Assembly: GCA_021163525.1 (NCBI GenBank)
Contig: JAGGTX010000219.1
Coordinates: 1 to 5,483, forward strand
Source: Caldifarciminota bacterium
Lineage (GTDB): Bacteria; Hydrothermota; UBA3072; B12-G15
Reading direction: 5' to 3'
Length of the DNA: 5,483 nucleotides
A program made the position numbers and the translations under genes. The first letter of the stretch is position 1. Each line of letters starts with the position of its first letter. Shown piece by piece: positions 1 through 5,483 of the stretch. The notes under the pieces were generated by a model. That model was given only the letters and a program-made list of their open reading frames with translations, had not been told where the DNA came from and ran no database searches.

Positions 1-48
1 AATATGGCAAAGAAATATGAAAAACTCTATATGGAAATTCTTAGATAA
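1..48 (+). CDS. C-terminal fragment of an upstream gene, possibly a GT4-type glycosyltransferase (5' end outside the window)
   Basis: Reading frame 1 is open from the left edge to TAA at 46-48 and encodes NMAKKYEKLYMEILR. This resembles the amphipathic last helix of GT4-family glycosyltransferases, which often ends in a pattern like 'akkYeklYeeil', and it suits the glycosyltransferase setting. If real, the gene overlaps the next one (start at 17) by 32 bases. The competing reading is frame 3, which ends at TGA 18-20 and would give the common ATGA stop/start overlap with the ATG at 17, but only YGKEI is visible there. Fifteen codons cannot settle it, and the K/E/Y-rich composition could arise by chance in AT-rich DNA. 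The family guess is inference from a short motif. Confidence 0.4.
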   Translation, partial: NMAKKYEKLYMEILR

Positions 49-1399
49 AACTGCATCTATTCTCTATCCAGTGCTCCTGGCAGTGATTCTATTTATTTTC
101 TATCCACCTTACTATGCCATAAGTGACGAACAGGCCTATCTCTCCACTGCTTATGCCCTTGATAGGGGAACTTGCTTTCTTGACATCGCTGGATTAAAAA
201 ATACAATAGCGGCAATTAGAACAGGAAAACATCTTATAAATAAATATCCAATAGGAAATTCACTGCTCCTTGCGCCATTCACTATAATCAACTGGAAATT
301 GGGCTTCCTGAGAAACTATATCTTCTTTCTTGCTGGATTTCTTCTCTTTCTGAAGATACTTGAATATTACAGTATTGACAGGAAAATGGCTCTACTCTAT
401 CTACTCCACCCATCCATTATATTATATTCCAGAACCTTGATGAGTGATATTCCAAGTATGTTCTTTGCTCTACTTGGGGTTTACCTGATTCTAAAAAAGA
501 AGTATTACCTTGCAGGTATCTCTCTTGGATTTAATCTGCTTATAAGATATACCAACTTACTTATTCCTCTGGGTATCTGCACAGGCCTTTTGCTTGAAAA
601 AAGGCATAAGGATGTCTTAAAGATTTTGCCAGGGATTTTTCTCGGGCTTGGCCTTTTACTTCTTTACAACCGGGTAGCATGGGGAAATTTTATCCTCCCC
701 TTCATAAGAACCGGAGCAGGGACATTCTCAATGAAATATCTCGGGACATCAGGCCTGTATTACCTTATATCCCTGAATGTCCTTTATCCCTTCATGCTTG
801 TTATTACACTTGTCCAGGGGATAAAAAGAAAATTCACAGGTTTTTTACTAACCATAATTATATTTTTAATTACATACTCATTATATTTCTACATTGATAG
901 GGGAAGCAACCCAATTGAAACCCTTGTTATGGGTCAGAGGTTCATGCTTCCTGCAATACCATTTATGCTTCTCCTCTATGCAAATTATGTGGATAAAGGC
1001 CATGTCCTCAAGATTACCCTTACATGGATTCTTCCTTTACTTTTTATATTTGACACAGGAATGATATGGAAACATCAGATATACCTGAACAGACACAGGA
1101 AAATGGCAGAAACAATATACAAAAAAACAGGAGAATGTGATATCCTAATACTTTCATCAGAGGCGATTGAACTGATTAACCCCTTTATTTTCCAGCAAAA
1201 CTGGGTTTCCTTTAATCAATTAAATAACATCAATCTCTCACATTACAAAAACATATTCCTTGTTATCAGGCGTGAATCAGATAAAAATAATTTCCCGGAT
1301 ATTTCCGGAATTGCCCCAGAGAAATCCAGACTCCCTATTTACACGGGGAAAGAGATTATTATCTACAAATTGATTCCTCCCATTGACAGAAAGGATTAG
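17..1399 (+). CDS. GT-C type polytopic membrane glycosyltransferase (GT39/ArnT-like, PMT_2-like)
   Basis: This 460-residue hydrophobic protein has about nine to eleven predicted membrane segments (roughly 14-33, 80-117, 125-158, 164-217, 246-293, 308-349) and a polar C-terminal part (about 351-460) that is probably a small soluble domain. The first extracytoplasmic loop carries Ser-Asp-Glu at 36-38, followed by 'YLSTAYAL'. An acidic pair in this loop is the expected catalytic/metal site of GT-C enzymes that use polyprenyl-phosphate sugars. Other family-like features are KYPIGNSLLLAPF (76-88), R139...D144 with DIPS after it, IRYTN (176-180) and GQRFMLPAIPF (306-316). The acceptor and sugar cannot be read from sequence. 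ATG at 17 is chosen because it leaves a short cytoplasmic tail before the first membrane helix and the next in-frame Met is far downstream; the frame is open to the left edge, so a slightly earlier start is possible. No Shine-Dalgarno sequence is evident, so coupling to the preceding gene is likely. Confidence 0.8.
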   Translation: MKNSIWKFLDKTASILYPVLLAVILFIFYPPYYAISDEQAYLSTAYALDRGTCFLDIAGLKNTIAAIRTGKHLINKYPIGNSLLLAPFTIINWKLGFLRNYIFFLAGFLLFLKILEYYSIDRKMALLYLLHPSIILYSRTLMSDIPSMFFALLGVYLILKKKYYLAGISLGFNLLIRYTNLLIPLGICTGLLLEKRHKDVLKILPGIFLGLGLLLLYNRVAWGNFILPFIRTGAGTFSMKYLGTSGLYYLISLNVLYPFMLVITLVQGIKRKFTGFLLTIIIFLITYSLYFYIDRGSNPIETLVMGQRFMLPAIPFMLLLYANYVDKGHVLKITLTWILPLLFIFDTGMIWKHQIYLNRHRKMAETIYKKTGECDILILSSEAIELINPFIFQQNWVSFNQLNNINLSHYKNIFLVIRRESDKNNFPDISGIAPEKSRLPIYTGKEIIIYKLIPPIDRKD

Positions 1400-1410
1400 C
1401 AATATATAAA
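1383..1410 (+). promoter_or_regulatory. Promoter for trmB (TTGACA-16-TATAAA), probably giving a leaderless mRNA
   Basis: A perfect TTGACA -35 lies at 1383-1388, inside the last codons of the membrane glycosyltransferase gene. Then come 16 bases and a TATAAA -10 at 1405-1410. Seven bases (1411-1417) separate the -10 from the trmB ATG at 1418, so the expected transcription start falls on or next to the start codon. The only purine-rich Shine-Dalgarno candidate, AAGGA at 1391-1395, is about 22 bases from the ATG, too far to act. The same geometry recurs at both divergent promoters near 4450, which raises confidence. Transcription from this site would separate the trmB-DUF763 unit from the upstream glycan genes. 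Confidence 0.65.
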
Positions 1411-1417
1411 TTATATT

Positions 1418-2332
1418 ATGAAAAGAGAGGATGTTATACTGGACTGGGTAAAGGTTGAAAAACCCCTTAATTTTGAAAAAAACTTTGGAAACTTCCACCC
1501 TGTAGAGTGTGAAATAGGCTTTGGAGATGGTGCCTTCCTTCTCCACAAGGCACAGAGCCATCCAGATAGAAACTATATAGGAATAGATTATTCAATTGTC
1601 TCCGTAAGAAAGGCCTCAAAGAAGATTGAAAAGCAGGGCTTGAATAATGTAAAATTGATACACCTTGATGCGGATTCCGCATTTCACCTTCTTATCCCTG
1701 AATGTTCCCTTGAAAGGATATACATCAACTTTCCTGACCCCTGGCCAAAGAAGAGGCACGAAAAGAGAAGGCTTCTTGATCGGTCATTTAATCTTTTAAC
1801 TGCTTCAAGGGCAAAGAAGAATGCAAGGATGCACATATTGACTGATGACCCCTTTTATAGGGATTTCATACTTGAAGAGGTCCAGCACTACAGGGTATGG
1901 AGACCCGTTTTTGAAAATGGATACAGAATAAACCCTGATGGCTACTTCCAGACCAAGTATGAAAAAAAGTGGAGAAGCATGGGAAAAGAGATTTACTATC
2001 TGGAATTCAAAAAGGTGGTTCACCCTGCTGTTGATAGGTTGATTGAGGAAGCCTCAATCCCTGATGAGGTTGTTCTTCCAGTATCAATGGATAGATTGAG
2101 GGAATTTATTCATAAGCCCCTCATGTTTAACCACTCTGTAGCAAAAATCATGGGGATTAAAGAACATCCCGATGGGATAAAACTGGATGTTGTATTGAAG
2201 GATTACACCCTTTTCCAGAAAAAGAATCTACTTGTTATACCTGAAAGCAACAGCATCAGATTAATCATCCCGGAAGATGTCTTTAAAGGTAAATCCCTTG
2301 AACTCCTTTTAAAAAGCATTTCTGAACAATAA
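1418..2332 (+). CDS. trmB: tRNA (guanine-N7-)-methyltransferase TrmB with C-terminal extension
   Basis: This enzyme uses S-adenosylmethionine to make 7-methylguanosine, normally at position 46 in the tRNA variable loop, in the cytoplasm. The 304-residue protein shows the class I methyltransferase core: EIGFGDG (32-38, SAM-binding loop), GIDYS (55-59, acidic end of strand 2) and LDAD (83-86). The TrmB signature INFPDPWPKKRHEKRRL spans 103-119 (catalytic Asp107 by family analogy), and the family Thr-x-Tyr-Glu motif is TKYEKKW at 179-185. The catalytic part ends near residue 199. Residues about 200-304 form an extension absent from the roughly 210-240-residue mesophilic enzymes; similar tails are known in Aquifex-type TrmB. 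The ATG at 1418 fits because only about 30 residues precede the SAM loop, and a promoter sits directly upstream. The stop overlaps the DUF763 start (TAATG), implying co-transcription and coupled translation. Arginines are almost all AGA/AGG. Confidence 0.95.
   Translation: MKREDVILDWVKVEKPLNFEKNFGNFHPVECEIGFGDGAFLLHKAQSHPDRNYIGIDYSIVSVRKASKKIEKQGLNNVKLIHLDADSAFHLLIPECSLERIYINFPDPWPKKRHEKRRLLDRSFNLLTASRAKKNARMHILTDDPFYRDFILEEVQHYRVWRPVFENGYRINPDGYFQTKYEKKWRSMGKEIYYLEFKKVVHPAVDRLIEEASIPDEVVLPVSMDRLREFIHKPLMFNHSVAKIMGIKEHPDGIKLDVVLKDYTLFQKKNLLVIPESNSIRLIIPEDVFKGKSLELLLKSISEQ
2041..2059 (+). repeat. Perfect 8-bp inverted repeat with 3-base loop inside trmB
   Basis: GATTGAGG (2041-2048) and CCTCAATC (2052-2059) are exact reverse complements around AAG, so the mRNA could form a tight eight-pair hairpin. 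It lies in codons about 208-214, at the junction between the TrmB catalytic domain and its C-terminal extension. No T-tract follows, so it is not an intrinsic terminator. It may be chance or a local translation pause site; the function is unknown. Confidence 0.5.
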
Positions 2333-3384
2333 TGCGAAGAGAACTCAACTTACCCCTCCATTATGGAAGACCTCCCGGATGGCTTTTCCAGAAAATGGTG
2401 AGATTATCAAGGGCAATCATTGAAACCATCCTGCTTGACCATCCACCAGTCTTCATTATGAAAAAATTCTCCGACCCATTCTGGTTCCAGTCCTTTGGAT
2501 GCATCCTTGGTTTTGACTGGCATTCAAGTGGACTTACCACCACAGTCCTTGGCGCTGTCAAAATTGCCCTCAAAGATTTGGATGCGGGACTATTCTTATG
2601 TGGTGGAAAGGGGAAAACTGCCCGTAAAACACCTGAGGAGATTAAATTTATAGGGGATGAAACAGGGGTTAATGCTGAGAACCTTATAAAGATAAGCAGA
2701 CTTGTTGCAAAGGTTGATAATTCAATGATTCAGGATGGATTCAATATTTACCACCATACAATTATGTTTGACTTGCATGGGAACTGGGTAGTAATTCAGC
2801 AGGGAATGAATATTAAGAGAAGGAAGGCAAGAAGATACCACTGGGATGGTAGCGAAATAAACTCATTTATTGAGGAGCCACATTCGGGTATAATTTCTGA
2901 AGGATTCTTTTCTCCTCTGAACCTTGTTCACAGAGATTCCAGGGGTAATAGAAACCTAATACTTGAACTCTCCCGGCGGCTTCCTGAGGAAAACATCAGG
3001 GAGATAGAAATGATAAAGAAATCCCTGCCTGATAGACACAACATTGAGGTAGAAGATATACATCCAGAAAGGCTTTATAAAATATACCTGAAGACCTATG
3101 AGAATCCACCTGAAGATTTTGAGTCCCTCCTGCTAAAAAATGGAATGGGTCCAAAATCAATAAGGGCACTATCCCTTATCGGTGAGTTGATTTACGGAGA
3201 AAAACCATCATACGAAGACCCTGCAAGGTTCTCATTTGCCCATGGAGGTAAGGATGGTATACCCTATCCTGTTGATAGAGAACTTTATGAAAAGACAATA
3301 AACTTCTTTGAAGAAACAGTAAAAAGGGCAAAGTTTGGTGATAGGGAAAGGATAAAACTACTGAAGAAAATCAAAGAACTTTAG
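2332..3384 (+). CDS. DUF763 family protein (function unknown, helix-hairpin-helix-like C-terminal motif)
   Basis: The 350-residue protein matches the DUF763 family over its whole length as I remember it. The N-terminus has LPLHYGRPPGWLFQKMVRL (7-25). Then come SDPFWFQSFGCILGFDWHSSG (47-67, core FDWHSSG 61-67), GGKGKTARKTPEEI (91-104), KVDNSMIQDGFNIYHH (127-142), VIQQGMN (154-160), ARRYHW (166-171) and EEPHSGI (181-187). The C-terminal part has PPEDFESLLLKNGMGPKSIRAL (259-280), which resembles a helix-hairpin-helix DNA-binding turn with GMGP at the hairpin, followed by DPARFSFAHGGKDGIPYPVD (296-315). Conserved His, Asp, Lys and Gln clusters suggest an enzyme or nucleic-acid-binding protein, but no activity is established to my knowledge. 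It is cytoplasmic, with no signal peptide or membrane segment. The start shares a base with the trmB stop and has no Shine-Dalgarno sequence or promoter of its own, so it depends on trmB. The 3' end overlaps the convergent gene by 14 bases. Confidence 0.9.
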   Translation: MRRELNLPLHYGRPPGWLFQKMVRLSRAIIETILLDHPPVFIMKKFSDPFWFQSFGCILGFDWHSSGLTTTVLGAVKIALKDLDAGLFLCGGKGKTARKTPEEIKFIGDETGVNAENLIKISRLVAKVDNSMIQDGFNIYHHTIMFDLHGNWVVIQQGMNIKRRKARRYHWDGSEINSFIEEPHSGIISEGFFSPLNLVHRDSRGNRNLILELSRRLPEENIREIEMIKKSLPDRHNIEVEDIHPERLYKIYLKTYENPPEDFESLLLKNGMGPKSIRALSLIGELIYGEKPSYEDPARFSFAHGGKDGIPYPVDRELYEKTINFFEETVKRAKFGDRERIKLLKKIKEL

Positions 3385-4417
3385 AACGCAGGATATTCTT
3401 CAACTCCCTGCTGAGTTTTTTATAATCAAAATACCTTTCTGCAATTGATAAACCCAACATTCTATCGTTCATCTCTTCCCTGTGTTCTAACAGATACGCA
3501 ATCCTCCGTGCTACCTTTGATGGGAAATCCCTATCATAACTACCATTGTAATGAACAATAAATTCAGGTTTAAGATACTTCACACACTCAGGGACATCAG
3601 TTGAGAAAATATACCTGCCTGTAGCAAGGAAAGGAGGAATTTTACCCCCAAGCCTCACCCTGCCAATAGCATCATTGGTCTGGAGATTGATGGCAAATGT
3701 AATCCTCTGAAGTAACTCTGGAAATTTCCTGTATTCTGTCCACCCTTCAACAAAGTCAACTTCAACACCTGCATCCCTGGACATCTTTCTCAACATCCTG
3801 TATACAGAACCCTTACCTGCAATCAATCCCCTTCCCCCAATTCCCATCTTCTTCAATTCAATCAGAACCTCTATAACCTCACTCCCACTGATTCTCCCTG
3901 TCCTCATATCCCTGTGGAATGTTCCAGTGGTACCAACAACAACCCCTTCTGGAATGGCAGTATATTGTGAATAAAGTTCAAAGTCCACCCCATCCCTAAT
4001 AACATAAATATGCTTAACTTTGCCAATTAAAATCTGCTTCAATGCCTCTGTTCTGGGTATCACCAGGCATGCATTCCTGAAAAGCCAGTTCTCAAGAAGA
4101 CATACCAGTCCGGTAAAGAATCGTGAGCGAAATGAACGTGAAAGTTCACACTGTAAATCACCTGTATCATACACAATCTTAACAGGAAAGAATGTACTCC
4201 TGAGTATGGCGAGTATTATGGAAATTGTGTCAAAACCAACAAAGTAAACCACCCTTTCAAGTCTGAAGAAAAGCACCTGGAAAACAGCAAGATAATAAAA
4301 AAACCTGTTTTCCCTGAAAATTACATTGATATTATCAATATCCCTGAAAAGATAAAACGCCCTGATGCCATCAGGTGATTCTTTTTCTCCTGATACCAGA
4401 ACAGTAATCTTTTTCAT
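3371..4417 (-). CDS. GT4-like (GT-B fold) glycosyltransferase
   Basis: The 348-residue protein has the two-domain look of GT4 glycosyltransferases, which transfer sugar from a nucleotide sugar at the cytoplasmic membrane face. The N-terminal acceptor domain (about 1-140) includes VYDTGDLQCE (82-91) and the helix around LENWLFRNACLVI (108-120). The linker VIRDGVDFELY (139-149) corresponds to the family 'vIpNGVD' motif. The C-terminal domain begins VVVGTTGTFHRD (159-170) and includes LIAGKGS (198-204). The donor-site region GKIPPFLATGRYIFSTD (258-274) matches the usual 'K..EYlA.G.Pvv.td' layout, but the second glutamate of the E-x7-E motif is missing (Pro near 262) and no clear first glutamate is seen, so it is a divergent member or uses another arrangement. 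Hydrophobic stretches near 38-72 may be membrane-associating. A promoter ends seven bases before the ATG; no Shine-Dalgarno sequence is present. Substrates are unknown. Confidence 0.8.
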   Translation of the reverse strand: MKKITVLVSGEKESPDGIRAFYLFRDIDNINVIFRENRFFYYLAVFQVLFFRLERVVYFVGFDTISIILAILRSTFFPVKIVYDTGDLQCELSRSFRSRFFTGLVCLLENWLFRNACLVIPRTEALKQILIGKVKHIYVIRDGVDFELYSQYTAIPEGVVVGTTGTFHRDMRTGRISGSEVIEVLIELKKMGIGGRGLIAGKGSVYRMLRKMSRDAGVEVDFVEGWTEYRKFPELLQRITFAINLQTNDAIGRVRLGGKIPPFLATGRYIFSTDVPECVKYLKPEFIVHYNGSYDRDFPSKVARRIAYLLEHREEMNDRMLGLSIAERYFDYKKLSRELKNILRSKVL

Positions 4418-4424
4418 CGCACTG

Positions 4425-4452
4425 ATTATAAATAAAATTTTACTGAGGTCAA
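4425..4452 (-). promoter_or_regulatory. Promoter for the GT4-like gene (TTGACC-16-TATAAT), probably giving a leaderless mRNA
   Basis: Read on the minus strand, TTGACC occupies 4452-4447, then 16 bases, then a perfect TATAAT at 4430-4425. Seven bases (CAGTGCG) follow before the ATG at 4417-4415, so the expected transcription start is within a base or so of the start codon. That leader leaves no room for a ribosome binding site, and none is present in the DNA upstream. Confidence 0.65.
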
Positions 4453-4469
4453 CTCAATTTCATCTTATC

Positions 4470-4497
4470 TTGACAATATTATAGACACAATTACAAT
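4470..4497 (+). promoter_or_regulatory. Promoter for the TMTC-like gene (TTGACA-16-TACAAT), probably giving a leaderless mRNA
   Basis: A perfect TTGACA is at 4470-4475, followed by 16 bases and TACAAT at 4492-4497. The ATG begins six bases later at 4504, where transcription would be expected to start. It is back to back with the minus-strand promoter: the two -35 boxes are 17 bases apart (4453-4469), so polymerase binding at one side could compete with the other, or a regulator between them could act on both genes. Confidence 0.65.
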
Positions 4498-4503
4498 CTG
4501 GTT

Positions 4504-5483
4504 ATGCAAAGTTTAATCCTGAAACACAGGGAAAAAACAAATTTGTTTATTATGACTTTAATATTAATAGTATTTAATCTACTTCTTTATAAAAAATATT
4601 TAAACCACTATTTTGTTGATCCTGACACCCTCACTCTTATTGAAACTTCCAGGATTTCCTCTTTTCAGGATTTTATCAAAATCTTTACCACTCCCCTGAT
4701 GCATGGTTCTTCCTTTACGCAGCTACTTAAACATTATAGACCCCTATCGGTTCTATCATTCAGTATGGATTATGCCATTTGGGGTTTACAACCTTTTGGA
4801 TATAACTTAACAAACCTCATCCTGCATATATCTGTCACCATTTTAGTTTTTTTGCTTTCTTCCCGACTTGTTAAAGGGAATATATGGATTCCCTTTCTTG
4901 GTGCATTTATCTTTTCCATTCATCCAGTTTTGTTAGAAAATGTTATAACCATAGCTTTTAGACAGGATATTCTGGCCTCTTTTTTTCTTTTGCTTTCCTT
5001 TTTCTTTTTTCAGAATCATCAAAAAATGAAACGACCTAAACTTTCTATTTGCTTTTCCCTGTTGTTTTATCTATTGGCTCTGGGTAGTAAAGAATTTGCA
5101 ATTATTTTCCCATTTATTATATTGAGCTATCTTTTACTTCTTCAAAGAGATATACCAAACATACAAAAATTCAAGATATTCTTGCCGTATTTCCTATTCT
5201 CAATCATTTTCATTGTTATAAGGACAATCATTCTACATGGAGTAGGAGGAATTATTGCTCCATTTGAATTTGACAGGGCTATTCTTCGTTTTTTCTACAC
5301 AACAGCCTGTTTCTCCATGGACTTACTTTATCCTCTTCATTTCTTAAAAAAACTCTTTCTGCCAGAACCTTCCATTTTAGAAAAATCTATATCATTGATT
5401 ATTCTGGTCCTTTTACTGACAATCTGGGGATGGTTTTTAAAGAAAACATTGACCTCAACAAAATCCAGGACACTAAAAAGAAT
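4504..5483 (+). CDS. TMTC/DUF1736-like GT-C membrane protein, N-terminal part (3' end outside the window)
   Basis: An open frame from ATG 4504 runs 326 codons to the right edge without a stop. The product is a polytopic membrane protein with about nine hydrophobic segments (near 14-29, 100-119, 127-148, 150-169, 180-213, 226-247, 260-278, 293-311). Motifs match the TMTC-type GT-C family, whose animal members are protein O-mannosyltransferases and whose bacterial relatives often carry C-terminal TPR repeats. They are an acidic first loop FVDPDTLTLIE (37-47, Asp39/Asp41), HYRPLSVLSF with MDYAIWGLQPFGYNLTN (78-104), HPVLLENVITIAFRQDIL (140-157), ALGSKEFA (192-199) and a DUF1736-like LLYPLHF (274-280). 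The likely donor is a polyprenyl-phosphate sugar, acting on the outer membrane face. Any TPR domain would lie beyond the window. ATG 4504 is the first Met after an in-frame stop at 4471-4473; Met17 (4552) is an alternative but would shorten the tail before the first helix. The coding strand is notably T-rich, as expected for Phe/Leu/Ile-rich helices. Confidence 0.8.
   Translation, partial: MQSLILKHREKTNLFIMTLILIVFNLLLYKKYLNHYFVDPDTLTLIETSRISSFQDFIKIFTTPLMHGSSFTQLLKHYRPLSVLSFSMDYAIWGLQPFGYNLTNLILHISVTILVFLLSSRLVKGNIWIPFLGAFIFSIHPVLLENVITIAFRQDILASFFLLLSFFFFQNHQKMKRPKLSICFSLLFYLLALGSKEFAIIFPFIILSYLLLLQRDIPNIQKFKIFLPYFLFSIIFIVIRTIILHGVGGIIAPFEFDRAILRFFYTTACFSMDLLYPLHFLKKLFLPEPSILEKSISLIILVLLLTIWGWFLKKTLTSTKSRTLKR

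Noticed and set aside
1295..1308. Inverted repeat CCGGA-TATT-TCCGG near the end of the membrane glycosyltransferase gene, considered as a terminator or operator
   Set aside because: The arms are only five bases, it is inside coding sequence 90 bases before the stop, and no T-tract follows.
1391..1395. AAGGA as a Shine-Dalgarno sequence for trmB
   Set aside because: It is about 22 bases from the ATG, well outside the working distance, and no nearer in-frame start exists.
1277..1561. Minus-strand open frame spanning the gap before trmB
   Set aside because: It is antisense to two well-supported genes, has no recognisable motif, and would overlie the trmB promoter.
2299..2326. TTGAAC upstream of the DUF763 start, tested for the same promoter geometry
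   Set aside because: No -10-like hexamer occurs 16-18 bases downstream; the sequence there is TCTGAA-like. Coupling to trmB explains the start better.
4020..4247. Plus-strand open frame of 75 codons opposite the GT4-like gene
   Set aside because: It has no promoter, ribosome site or recognisable protein features and is fully covered by a well-supported gene on the other strand.
4418..4503. Possible small RNA, riboswitch or terminator in the divergent intergenic region
   Set aside because: Its 86 bases are mostly accounted for by two promoters, and no stable stem or T-tract was seen.

Overview
The window looks like part of a bacterial chromosome, probably from a thermophilic or deep-branching lineage. 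Arginine in trmB is coded almost only by AGA/AGG and isoleucine often by ATA. The TrmB carries a long C-terminal extension of the kind known from Aquifex-type bacteria, and the DUF763 family is otherwise best known from archaea and thermophiles. Three good -35/-10 promoters and a bacterial-type TrmB point to Bacteria rather than Archaea. I cannot name the genus. There are no RNA genes, mobile elements or CRISPR arrays, and no gene-free stretch exceeds 90 bases.

Layout. Positions 1-48 probably hold the last codons of an upstream gene, perhaps a glycosyltransferase. It overlaps a polytopic GT-C type membrane glycosyltransferase (17-1399). After an 18-base gap come trmB (1418-2332; tRNA guanine-N7 methyltransferase) and a DUF763 gene (2332-3384), joined by a TAATG stop/start overlap. 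A GT4-like glycosyltransferase (3371-4417, minus strand) converges on the DUF763 gene with a 14-base overlap. An 86-base divergent promoter region separates it from a TMTC/DUF1736-like GT-C membrane protein (4504 to the right edge, plus strand, incomplete).

How it fits together. Three of the complete or partial genes (four with the left-edge fragment) are glycosyltransferase-like: two membrane enzymes expected to use polyprenyl-phosphate sugars and one or two cytoplasmic enzymes expected to use nucleotide sugars. This suggests cell-surface glycan or protein glycosylation work. The trmB-DUF763 pair sits among them as an apparently separate two-gene unit with its own promoter.

The most notable signal is regulatory. 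All three start codons that are not translationally coupled (trmB, the GT4 gene, the TMTC-like gene) lack a Shine-Dalgarno sequence. Each is preceded by TTGAC(A/C), exactly 16 bases, a TATAAT-like hexamer, and 6-7 bases before ATG. This places the expected transcription start on or beside the A of the start codon, so these genes are probably transcribed as leaderless mRNAs.
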